Shown here: one piece after another, positions 12,004 to 27,275 of the stretch
Numbering within the stretch: the first letter of the stretch is position 1
How the letters are laid out: each line of letters begins with the position of its first letter
Source of the DNA: Parietaria judaica
Taxonomy: Eukaryota > Streptophyta > Magnoliopsida > Rosales > Urticaceae
DNA length: 64,000 nt
Direction: 5' to 3'
NCBI GenBank assembly: GCA_954871525.1
Contig: OX940870.1
Location: forward strand, 11,191,501-11,255,500
Program-made: the position numbers and the translations under genes
Notes under the pieces: model-generated
What the model was told of the DNA's origin: nothing
The model's database searches: none
Seen by the model: the letters and a program-made list of their open reading frames with translations, nothing else

Positions 12004-13447
12004 ATGACCAGCTCTGCAACTCCTTCGCGCAAGGTCTCATCTTTCCCATCAATCGATCTTCTATACTTTACTCATCACTGTATTCATCGCGCTTCTGTAT
12101 TTCAATTTAGTCCTATTTCTTTCACTGTGATTTCTGATTCGTTTTGTTGTTGTTGCCGTAATTAGGGCTTAAGCAAGATCGCATGCAATAGGCTCCAGAA
12201 AGAGCTGGTCGACTGGCAGCTGAATCCTCCTGTCGGATTCAAGCACAAAGTCACTGATAATCTTCAAAGGTTTGATTTTCTTGGTTTCTGTGTGCGATCT
12301 TGTTTGGGTTTCGATCGGTAATTCGTGGATTTCGCTTAATGTTTATGGCTGTTTGGCTTGGGTTTTGGTCAAAGATGGGTGATCGAAGTCAACGGAGCTC
12401 CGGGGACGCTTTACGTCAATGAAACTTACCAGCTTCAAGTCGATTTTCCCGAGCATTACCCCATGGAAGCACCGCAGGTTTTGATTCCCTGTATCTTCTT
12501 ATGCATAACTCGTGAATTGGCTACCAGACATTAAGGATCATGCTTTTCATGTTACTTTCCTTTTACTTTCTGGGTTTGGGTTATCTGGTTATGGTTTTGA
12601 TCTCGAGACCCGTGTACTTTTTTATTTTTTTGCAAGGTCATTTTCGTGCCTCCGGCGCCGTTGCATCCTCACATCTATAGCAACGGGCATATCTGCTTAG
12701 GTATCGTCACTATCGCTCGTGCTTATCTTTGTCTGTTGTTGTATCGCTCTAACCATTCTATACTCGATTTCTTCCGACACGCCATAGTAATTATTGCCCA
12801 TCTGTTTCAGCTAAATTTATGTGATTCTTGGTTCTAATTCATCAGTTGTGCTTTAAAGTTATATAGTAATAGGGCATTAAGAGTTTCTGGCAGTGTTATT
12901 TGTTTGACCTCACAGTTTTCAGTAAAAAATGGGATTGAACCAAACTGGTAGAAGTCAAATGAAAATCACAGTGAATATGGTGAATGATATTACGAGATAC
13001 GTATCATTAAGTCCATGGCAACTCATGTCACAATGAGCTTCGTGGCTTATAAGCTATATAATATCGAATGGGGGAAATAGAAGACATGGTCTATTTATGG
13101 ATTTTCTTCTTGAAGCTATATTTTGGATAATGTACGAGAAAGAGAATCTAACGAAGTGTTTTGTGTATGCAGATATTCTATATGATTCATGGTCCCCTGC
13201 CATGACAGTGAACTCAATCTGCATCAGCATCCTCTCAATGTTGTCAAGCTCAACCGTTAAGGTTCGGATCTCATTGTGTTACTAGTGTTTTTAATTTTAC
13301 TTTCTGACATGCATAATCATATGAACACCACTGTTTGATCGATCTATGCAGCAACGACCGGAAGATAACGATCGCTATGTGAAGAACTGCCGGAACGGCA
13401 GGTCTCCAAAGGAGACGAGATGGTGGTTCCATGACGATAAAGTATGA
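12004..13447 (+). CDS. Ubiquitin-conjugating enzyme E2, UBE2W / plant UBC15-18 type
   Basis: Six exons with GT..AG borders: 12004-12033, 12166-12269, 12375-12477, 12637-12700, 13173-13261 and 13352-13447, giving 161 aa, the usual length for this family. The UBC fold spans almost the whole protein. The active-site region reads HPHIYSNGHICL with catalytic Cys at residue 99; HPH replaces the HPN of most E2s, as in UBE2W. The C-terminus ends WWFHDDKV, also typical of UBE2W. Such enzymes take ubiquitin from E1 and pass it on with E3 ligases in nucleus and cytosol; human UBE2W prefers substrate N-termini, and the same role here is inference. The start is the first ATG that gives the conserved M-T-S-S N-terminus. 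One small oddity is STVK before exon 6, where relatives tend to have an acidic residue. Confidence 0.95.
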
Positions 13448-14318
13448 TCAAATATGCAACAAACTGTATGTGCGTGAAAGGATCGAGTTTTGACTCGTAT
13501 TCATCCGGGTTGTGGCTGAAAGGGGAAAAAACATTTACTTTTAGCTGCCTCGTTATGATGTATTATCTGGAAACTCATGTTTTATATCAGCCAAATATTG
13601 CATATAATAGGGAAGTTTCCAGTTTTTACTGTGCTAAAGTTCAGTCATCTGACTTTTGCTTAGCAGAGGTGAGTGGACGAGAGTCGCTGAAACCATCGCG
13701 CTGACATGTCGTTTGGTACACAGTTGAAAGAAAGATTGTCGTTTCTATGGATTACTCGTACACTCCAAAATCCAAATTGCAGGTCTTTCACGACGTGTAT
13801 ACAAGAAAAATGTCGTTTCTCAATGCTGTCCCAAATGGATGTCGTTTATTCCAATGGTCCTCTTTTTCCCCCTTCATTATAAGGAATAAACTAATTTCAT
13901 TGAAGGCCAAAACAATTATTAATGAGTAAAATATACAAATCGGTTCAAAATAAAAAAGATACGGAAAATGATGAACTTATCGATAAAATGTAATCGACAA
14001 GATGCTTATTTTCCGGAGCAATGTCCGACTTGCTATTAAAAAGGCAAATAAATTCTTTAGAGTCCGACTCAACGACTAACTAGGTAATATCGAACCTAGA
14101 TATAGATTTCATTCCTTGGTGAATTGCCGGCAAATATTGACCCAACTTGAGCTCCAGCTGCCAGGAAATGACTATTGGAGTCTCACGTACGGCCCCGCCC
14201 CATTCCGATTTGTAGCGGATAACTTATACCTTATGTCGTTTTCCACTTTATTTGCGTACGACACGCTCACCAACTGTGTTACAAGATGTCGTTTCTTACA
14301 AAGACGAAACTACCGAAA
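13448..14318. other. Intergenic region between two + strand genes, with repeated gtcgttt
   Basis: No further gene. The heptamer gtcgttt occurs six times, at about 13708, 13738, 13812, 13841, 14234 and 14288. The first part is probably 3' UTR of the E2 gene and the last part promoter and 5' UTR of the methyltransferase gene. Confidence 0.5.
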
Positions 14319-14372
14319 ATGGTAGAGCAATTATCCACCTTCACTTCCTCTCCAAAGCTCCACTGTGCTACA

Positions 14373-16372
14373 ATGCTCACGCGCCGGCTTCCATCTCCGG
14401 CGACTTCTCTCGCCGCAGCTCTTTCCCACCTCCGTCATCCCCCGAACTCCGACCACTCTCCCACGGCTTTCCTGTCTCCATCGTCTCTCACATTCTCTCC
14501 TCAACGAGTCTCTCTACAGTCCTTCTGCTCTCCTCCGCAGTCGTCCCCAGAAACCGGCATAGCTTCAATCCCCAATGAACCTTCAAAGCGTGTAAGACGA
14601 GATTTTTCGCTCTGCTTCTCCTTCTTCGTGTTCGTTATCGCTTGTGATGTTTTGGAATCAACTGTGCTTTATAGAGTCCATTGGAGCCTGGATTGTATCT
14701 TGTGGGAACGCCGATCGGAAACCTGGAAGACATCACTCTCAGGTAACTCGCTCTGCTTTTGGTTTTGTCTCGAGCTTTTCTGATTCCTCGGCGGAACGAT
14801 TCAGGGCTTTGCGCGTTCTGAAATCTGCCAACGTGATACTCTCGGAGGACACGAGACATTCCGGGAAGTTGATGCAGTACTACAGCATAAAGACTCCTCT
14901 GGTAAGGCCTCCGAGCCATGGATTCTGCTTTACAGTGTTTGAGCTGATTCTAGGGTTTAGTGTTCTTGCAGCTGAGCTACCACAAGTTCAACGAGTCCCA
15001 AAGGGGTCAAGCGGTGTTGAGAAGGCTCAAGGAAGGCGAGATCGTTGCGTTGATAAGCGACGCTGGGACGCCCGGCATCAGCGATCCTGGCACGCTATTG
15101 GTGAATGTTTTACTTCTTTAGCTTAATATTGGACCCGTATTTGCAAATTTACTTATTGCTGCAAGTACTGAAATTTAGGCCAAATTGTGTGTGGATGAGA
15201 ATATACCTGTTATCCCGATACCTGGACCGTGCGCTTTCGTGGCTGCGCTCTCGGCTTCTGGTCTTGACACTGATGAGTTTGCATTTGGTAAGTCTTTCGT
15301 GTGATATTGGTCGATGTGTTTCTCTCACTTTCGGAGAAAAAATAACTAAAAGTTTGGTTTTTGTAGTTGGGTTTCTTGCTAAACATACTGGCACGCGGAA
15401 GGAGAGGCTTATGGCTTCTGCCAGTGAGACGAAAACTCAAGTGTTCTATGTACCTCCGCACAAGCTTTGCCAGTTTCTTGAAGAGATTTCTCTCCTCTTT
15501 GGTGACTCAAGGTAATAGCACTTTACATCATTTTATCTGTTTTTTGATGATTAAGTTCCGGTGGATGATTTGGTGCACTTTGATTTTTGCTGATATTCTT
15601 ATGTAATGCCGTTGCAGGCGATGTGTCATAGCTCGTGAAATAACGAAACTACATGAGCAGGTAGGTTTTATGCGAAGTTAATATTGCTACATTTGATTTT
15701 GGTAGTCTCTTTAGCCATTTAAACTCGAGTCAGATGTTATTTTAGTAAATAATGAATGATCTGAATTCAACCACATGGGACCGTGAAATTTGCCTCACAG
15801 TTTTGGCGGGGAACTCTCCGTGAAGCCAAAGAAGTGTTTTCAATTCAAAAGCCAAGGGGTGAGATTACTCTATTAATCGAGGGCAATACTACCGCTACGG
15901 TCGAAACTCCATCAGAGGCTGAGCTCGAGAATGAATTGAGCAATTTGATCTGCAATGGCCATAGTCTTTCAAGTGTAATGTCTTCACTCTAACAAACATG
16001 CAAGCTATGATGCAATAATATGAGATATTATCTAATAGCATTAACATTAATCTGAAACTTTGAAACAGGCAGTCAAATTAGTGGCTAGTGTAACTTCGGC
16101 GAAGAAGAAGACTTTATATTCGATTGCTCTCAGGAAATTTGGTAATCAACTTGGTCCTGAAGCTGAGGATCTCGACTTGTCCGAGGCTAAGTAAGTCATA
16201 AGTACTCGGAGTAAACGAGGTTAGTTCTAATCGATTTTGTTCTTTTCTTGTTAAACATTTACGGTTCTTCCATAATATTTTTGTAACATGGGAATTCTTG
16301 GTTGTTATTTCTTCTCATTTCAGCCTTTCCTCGATGCAATCAGATGTAAATTTTGGAGCAAAAAGAAAGTAA
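14373..16372 (+). CDS. RsmI-like 16S rRNA (cytidine-2'-O)-methyltransferase, organelle-targeted
   Basis: Ten exons: 14373-14591, 14675-14742, 14805-14901, 14972-15100, 15179-15287, 15367-15511, 15618-15660, 15801-15974, 16069-16190 and 16324-16372, giving 384 aa. After a Ser/Pro-rich N-terminus of about 70 residues, which looks like a transit peptide, comes the tetrapyrrole-methylase fold. It begins GLYLVGTPIGNLEDITLR and continues with ILSEDTRHS, LISDAGTPGISDPG (SAM-binding loop), IPIPGPCAF and CVIAREITKLHEQ, all hallmarks of bacterial RsmI, which 2'-O-methylates C1402 in the ribosomal decoding centre. A plastid or mitochondrial ribosome is the likely substrate (inference). An in-frame ATG at 14319 would add 18 residues. 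Exon 9 could also read through its donor to a stop at 16192-16194, giving a shorter C-terminus. Confidence 0.92.
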
Positions 16373-16568
16373 TGCTGTAGTCCTGGTGAGACAGTTGTTT
16401 AAGCCGTGTTATTAATTGTATACTCAACCCTGATTTGAATAGAATTACCAATTTTTGGCGTATAATGTTACCCTAATTTTATGTTGTGACAACAATGCCC
16501 ATTGAGCTTGGCTCTTTGGTGTACATTAAGTAACGGAATATATTAACTCATTCATAGTTCATGATTTA

Positions 16569-16758
16569 TAGGGCTAGTCCTGAGTTTGTCGTTTTTAGTC
16601 GGGGCCTTGCTAAGTAAATTTTAGAGGCCCCTAATATATTTTAAAAATATTTTTTATATTTGATTAAATATACAATAGTATCTCTAATAAAATTGGGGCC
16701 CTTAAAATTTGGGAGCCCAAGACGCCCACCTTGCTCGCCTATAGTCATGGCCGCCCTG
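16569..16758. mobile_element. hAT-type MITE (family copy B)
   Basis: 190 bp flanked by the perfect 8-bp duplication atgattta (16561-16568 and 16759-16766). The ends read tagggctag and, inverted, cagggcggc, typical of short hAT elements whose tips start C/TAGGG. Same family as 1890-2073. It lies about 200 bp past the methyltransferase stop codon. Confidence 0.82.
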
Positions 16759-16766
16759 ATGATTTA

Positions 16767-17543
16767 CTTGAGGATATTTTCTCAATTAATTACTAAACTG
16801 CGTTTCAATGTGAAATGAAGTTTCATAATAGTGGAGAAAAAAAAAACTCGCAAAAATATCTTCAAGCAAATCACGCACTAGGTTAATTTTCTCATATTTT
16901 TTTTTAATGTTTGGGAGATAATATGCTAAAGATTGAAAGAATATGTGAGTGACAATGTTGCTACGAACAAAAAAATTGATGGGTGAATTGCTCGAAGACT
17001 ATGCCAATTACTCTAATATTATATTTTGAATTCATATGCTATGTTATCATCCAAATTGGCCTTCATATGGTGGTAGTAAATCTTGTGCCGAACCTCAAGT
17101 ATAAAGGCAACCCAACGAGATCCAGGACCAGGAGATCAATATTCCACAGTTGGTAAGATCTTGTACAGAAGTATCAGAATCTCAATTGATTTCCTTCTGA
17201 ATAACAGGATTGTCGTTTCCCATGTAACATCACGTTCGACCCATCCCAGAAAATAATAAAAAAAGATATATAATTAATAACTAAAAGGATAAGTAAAGAG
17301 GTGAAAAATGGCCAATCGAAATTGGAGTTAGCTGAAAAACCAGCTATGGCGCGACAGAAAGGTAAGCTGTGCAGCGCAGAGAGACAAGATCTGTCGGAAT
17401 CATGGGCACTTGCTCACTGCAACATGCAATCTTTGTCCTGTCCCACCAAAAAAAAACCTTTTCTCCTGCTAATTCTATAGTATTATGTACAGTGAAACCC
17501 TAAGTATGGTCTAACAAAATTCAACTATCTAAAGAGAACACTA
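16767..17543. other. Intergenic DNA between convergent genes
   Basis: No coding region recognised. The right part is presumably the 3' UTR of the minus-strand cytokinin dehydrogenase gene. Confidence 0.5.
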
Positions 17544-22733
<5,190 letters not shown>

Positions 22734-22818
22734 TGTTGCGGTGTAGGATAAGAGAAGTGTGTGCACTGGGAGACGTTAGGCTCTCTCTCTAGGCTTGACG
22801 GTTTCTTTTCTGGTGTGA

Positions 22819-22830
22819 GTATATATAGGG
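22819..22830 (-). promoter_or_regulatory. TATA box of the CKX gene
   Basis: The minus strand reads CTATATATACTC about 85-95 bp before the chosen ATG (22733), a normal TATA-to-start distance for a plant gene with a short leader. Confidence 0.7.
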
Positions 22831-22868
22831 CAAAATGGAGTTGAGGGAGGGGTGTGGGGCCCGGAGAA

Positions 22869-22986
22869 CACGTGGATGACCACGTGGTGGGGCTTGAGGT
22901 GCCACGTGTGAAATGCAGTGAGTGGGACCCATGGGTGGATACGGAGGATCTGTGTGGGGACGCGAGTGAGGGGTAAAGTTCACGTG
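22869..22986. promoter_or_regulatory. Cluster of four G-boxes (CACGTG) upstream of CKX
   Basis: CACGTG occurs at 22869-22874, 22881-22886, 22903-22908 and 22981-22986, about 40-160 bp upstream of the TATA box. Flanks such as gccacgtgtg resemble ABA-responsive elements. G-boxes are bound by plant bZIP and bHLH factors (ABF/AREB, HY5, PIF families), so light or ABA control of this gene is a reasonable inference. Confidence 0.75.
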
Positions 22987-23450
22987 GGTGCTGTGACTGC
23001 CCTGGGACGATATCTCAGCACCATATTTTGGGTAAAGTGTGCGGTTAACCAGGTTAATCTTGACGGTAATCGTAAAAAATCTACTATAATTATCATCGTG
23101 GTTAATCATTTGTTGGTTAAAAATAAAAATGATCGTGAAATCTTTTACAAGTTTTATAAAACGTCGAGAATTTATTGAAAAATCCGTAGGTAAAATAGAA
23201 CGACCGATTTATTTTGTGGTATGACCAGCATTATGAATGTTGAGAGAGAATAATCTCTGTGTTTGAATCTTGTAACGATGAAAAACGCCAAATAGTGGTG
23301 TCTGGTCATCTACTACAGCTTGTGTTACATATACATATATATACGCGCTATATATGTAAGCACATCATGCATGAAGATTGCTACCAAACCTAGCTAGCTA
23401 GTGTTTATGCATGTCATGGAGATTGCCCCATAATGTTCTGTTATGTAAGC

Positions 23451-23634
23451 CAAGGTTTTAAATACCGCTTGTCGATATCGTTCCGCACTTTTTATTTTAC
23501 GGATATATCGCTTGTCGATGAATATGTTTATGGGTATATCGATGGGTATGCCCATAGATATATCGTTTCGCATATCCTCGAAAAAAGATTTTCGATGGAC
23601 ATGCCGATGGATATTCGAGAAATTTAATACCTTG
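23451..23634. mobile_element. hAT-type MITE upstream of CKX
   Basis: 184 bp between perfect 8-bp duplications atgtaagc (23443-23450 and 23635-23642). The tips caaggttttaaat and (inverted) caaggtattaaat match at 12 of 13. Same family as the 962-bp element at 19072-20033, probably an internally deleted form. It lies about 620 bp upstream of the CKX TATA box. Confidence 0.9.
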
Positions 23635-23642
23635 ATGTAAGC

Positions 23643-24480
23643 ATATCTTGGCTTTATATATCAGTCCTTTTAATGTATTCTTTAATGATTAATTATTCTT
23701 TTCTCCAAGTGCATTACATAGAATAGAAGACCACAATAAAATCTAAGCCTTATATTATATATTGTGAATTATAGACAGCAGTTGTTTCCAAGATCCTCAA
23801 CAATTTTGCTATTACTGTATAAGTTGATCAAGGACGATGGTGCGTCAAATGTAATAATATTATTATTGTTGAAGAGGAAGCAAATTGCCAAGAGGTTATA
23901 GTGTCATTTATTTGAAATTGAATATTATAGTTTAATTCTTCATATCATTTTAATACAAGTGGGTTTCATAATTTGTAGCCCTCTCTTTTTTCTTTTTCTT
24001 TTTTAATGATTTTTTTAATGCTATATTATATAATTGGCCGCAAGGTCTAGGAGTAGATAGACTTATAAAATGGCTTAAAATCCAAATGGTATAATACTGA
24101 TTCTTATTAACAACACCCTGGTCCTATTTTGGCCATAATGAAAATGATTGACTAATCAATTATTTCAATCTTCCATAATAAGAGAGCATTTATATGTTGG
24201 ACCACTTGATTATATATATAAAATAATTGTAATAGTTTATGTCGTGTCGCTATATGTACCAATCTAGATACCTATCTTTCAATGGTTTAGAATTTGTAAT
24301 ATTAGTTAACATCAATTATTGTGCATTGTTTGTCTATATATATTAAATTTATATCAATCTATCTTCGTCGACACACCGAAGCTCTTGAGTCCAATCTATT
24401 AATCATGCTCAAATCTTGATTAAAGACCACTACACACGTCTATACCGTACGTGTAAGATAATGATAATATATTTTTTTAG
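23643..24480. other. Intergenic AT-rich DNA, nothing recognised
   Basis: No coding potential or clear repeat structure on either strand. Confidence 0.55.
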
Positions 24481-25069
24481 CTACACTACTACAAATATGA
24501 AATTATACTACGGAGATTCGACTACGGAAGACAAAAACCGTCATTGGAAGTCAAAATATGACGACGAAATTACAAATCCTTCGTCGGAATTAAAAAAAAA
24601 AAGAAGCAATTCTGACGACGGAAATTTTTTTACGTCGTCACAAAACAATGATTCGCCGCGGCGAGTATAAAATCGCCACAGCGAACATTCAATCGCCGCT
24701 GCTAAATAATATATGCGACACAAAATTAATCCGTCGTCAGAAAAGAAAACGACATATATTCCAAAGACACAAAAATGTGTCGTTGGTATAATTCGCTGTG
24801 GCGATTATAAGTTCGCGCGGCAAATTCTCGTGTTTTAAGTTTCCCGCAACCTCACGAACCCTAGCCGTCTCGCACCCCTCTCTCTCTCTCGCCTCCCCCT
24901 CCGCCTCCGTTGACCATACTCGCACTCTAGCCGCCGTAGTTTGTTGTCGCATGCCGTCTCTTCTCTTGCCGTACTTTGTCGTAGCTTGCCGTCTCCCGCC
25001 GTGCTTTGCCGTCGCTCGCCGTCGCCCAAGGCATTAAAGTATCATTTTTTTCTTTGATTTATTACTGGA

Positions 25070-25465
25070 ATTTAGGGGATTTAGGGTTTCGATTTTGTAT
25101 TGAGTTAGGATTTGGAATTTAAAGTTTTGATTTTGTGATTGATTTAGGAATTAGATTTCTAGGGTTTTGATTTTGTGATTGATTTAAGAATTTAGTTCGA
25201 AAATTATATTTGAATTGTGAATTGGTTTAGTTTAGGAATTTGTTTTGATTTTAGAATTGTGAATTGATTTTGTGATTGATTTAGGAATTGGATTTCTACG
25301 GTTTAGATTTTGTGATTTATTTAGGAAGTTAGTTCGAAAATTGTGATTAGTTTAGGGTTAGGTATTGTGATTTGATTTAGGTTTTGGAATTGTGAATTTG
25401 GGTTTCAAAAATTGTGATTAATTTAGGTTTTGATTTGGAATTGGAATTGTGAATATATGCTTCTT
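25070..25465 (+). repeat. Degenerate tandem repeat within the CACTA element
   Basis: Variants of gattttgtgattgatttag and ggaatt recur for about 400 bp just before the gene remnant. The segment ends in a polypyrimidine tract and cag before the ATG at 25488, so it probably was an intron of that gene. Confidence 0.6.
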
Positions 25466-25487
25466 CTATTTTATTTTTTCAGATACA

Positions 25488-26774
25488 ATGGCCCCGAAAA
25501 TGAGACGAAAAGTAACGGCGAAACGGGGCAAGCATTGGCGCGACCCGGAAGACGAGGTCGAAGAAACGGTCCCACAGCCTCCAGCGCCGCCGTCGCCGGA
25601 GAATGCTTTTAAGACGACTGCGGCAGAGACCCGCGACAAGCAGATATCCGAGCGTGGGTTCAAAGAATTGCCGCTCGTATCAAATGCGGTGAATGACCTC
25701 GTCAACGCCAATTATTAACAAAAGGGTTGGCGGCAGTTCATGATCGAGCCTGTGAACGTGGCGTATCATAGCATTGTCCTCGAGTTCTACGCGGCCCTTC
25801 CCGACACAATCAAGGATGGGTTCGTCTAGGTTAGAAATGTGCGTGTCCCCGTCACTTCGGAGACTATAAATGCGTATTTTGGCACTCCGAATCTGACCAT
25901 ATATAGAGGAGGATCAGCACAATCATTACCCGGGTACGGGGACGGAATTGGACAAGGCCTTTTACGACGACATGGAGACGGTGATTGCGCAGCCCAATGG
26001 GCAATGGCATTCAAGAGCTGGGGAGTCCCGCCTTGAAAAGAGTCAGCTTTTTGTGATCGGGAAAATTTGGATGTACTTCGTCGGTTACCATCTTTACCCG
26101 CATGTTCACTTCACGGAGCTTCAGTTTGATTTTAAAGCTTATCTACGCCTGTGCAAGAGGGTTGAACATCGACGTCGGTGGAGAGATTCTCCACCACATG
26201 AACAAGGTCTACATCATTGGGAAGAGCGCATTGGGATTCCCGTACCTCATTTCCGGTCTTTGCATTAATGCCGGGGTATGTTTTATATAATGTTGAGTTA
26301 TTATTTGATTAATTTGCATATTGTTATATTTTATTATACTAACTTTGAATATTGAGTTTGATTGTTTAGGTCGACATTAAACCTCTAGATCTCCAGTTTG
26401 CCAAATGAGGTGAGTTCGACGACGCTTGGATACAGACATTGCATCCATCATTAATTCACGCATCACGTAGACTCCAACATTTTGTGATTCAACCTGCCCC
26501 ACCTGAGCCGGTGTATACGTACGAGGACATTCCCAGGAGAGCGTATATGATTCATAGTCAGCGGGCGATGTACGAGTACATGAGTTACGACCGCAGCTAC
26601 CTGATGGCTCAGGATTCGAACTTCCAGCCACCAAATCCGTATCCAGCTCCGGTGTGGCCGGCAGGATATCCCGACTATTATCCCTTTCCCCGAGAGGCAG
26701 CTGGCGGCTCCGGCAATGCAAGCAGCGGAGCGAACGAAGGTGGCGATCAAGACGGGATGGACGAAGATGTGTGA
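25488..26774 (+). pseudogene. Putative plant transposon protein (PTTP-like domain), captured and decayed
   Basis: Reads MAPKMRRKVTAKRGKHW (disordered, basic start), then a globular region with VRNVRVPVTSETINAYFGTP, FVIGKIWMYFVGYHLYPHVH and SALGFPYLISGLCINAGV. This is the architecture I associate with the Pfam family 'putative plant transposon protein', often carried by plant transposons and of unknown activity. An intron probably follows the last motif (donor near 26275, acceptor near 26370). The final exon ends with a Pro/Tyr/Gly-rich tail and acidic residues (DQDGMDEDV, stop at 26772-26774). It is broken by a TAA at about 25716-25718, a TAG near 25828, frame changes near 25930 and 26150, and a TGA near 26406. 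Confidence 0.72.
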
Positions 26775-27275
26775 ACAATTTTTAATAATCTTGTTATTTT
26801 TTTTTGTTTTTTTTAACAATTTTTAATTATCTTGTTTATGTTTTCAGACTTAAGTTTAATTATTTTCCTTATTTAATTAATTACTATGTTTATTTATTGA
26901 CTTAAATAATAAAAATACAATAATTAAAACCCGTGGCCTGCTGATGATTTTGAAACAGGTTTAGCCGCGGCAAATTACGGTTTGCCGTAATTTGCCGCGG
27001 CTAATAACGACCAAAATTCAACCCGTGGCTCTGTAAGATTTTGAAACAGGATTAGCCGCGGCAAATTGAGATTCGCCGCGGCTAATAATGGCCAAAAATC
27101 AACCCGTGGCCTCTGTAAGATTTTGAACAAGTTTAGCCGCGGCGAACTATAATTCGCTTTGGAAGGTGATATGACGACACTCTTTTATGTCGTCGGATAG
27201 TATTCGCCGCGGGGAGTAGTTGTTTGCCGCGGCGAATATCGCAAATCTGAGATTTTTAAGTTCAAACTTATTATG

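Noticed and set aside
25826..26819. Minus-strand open frames opposite the CACTA cargo gene
   Set aside because: The + strand carries the recognisable domain; the minus frames have none.
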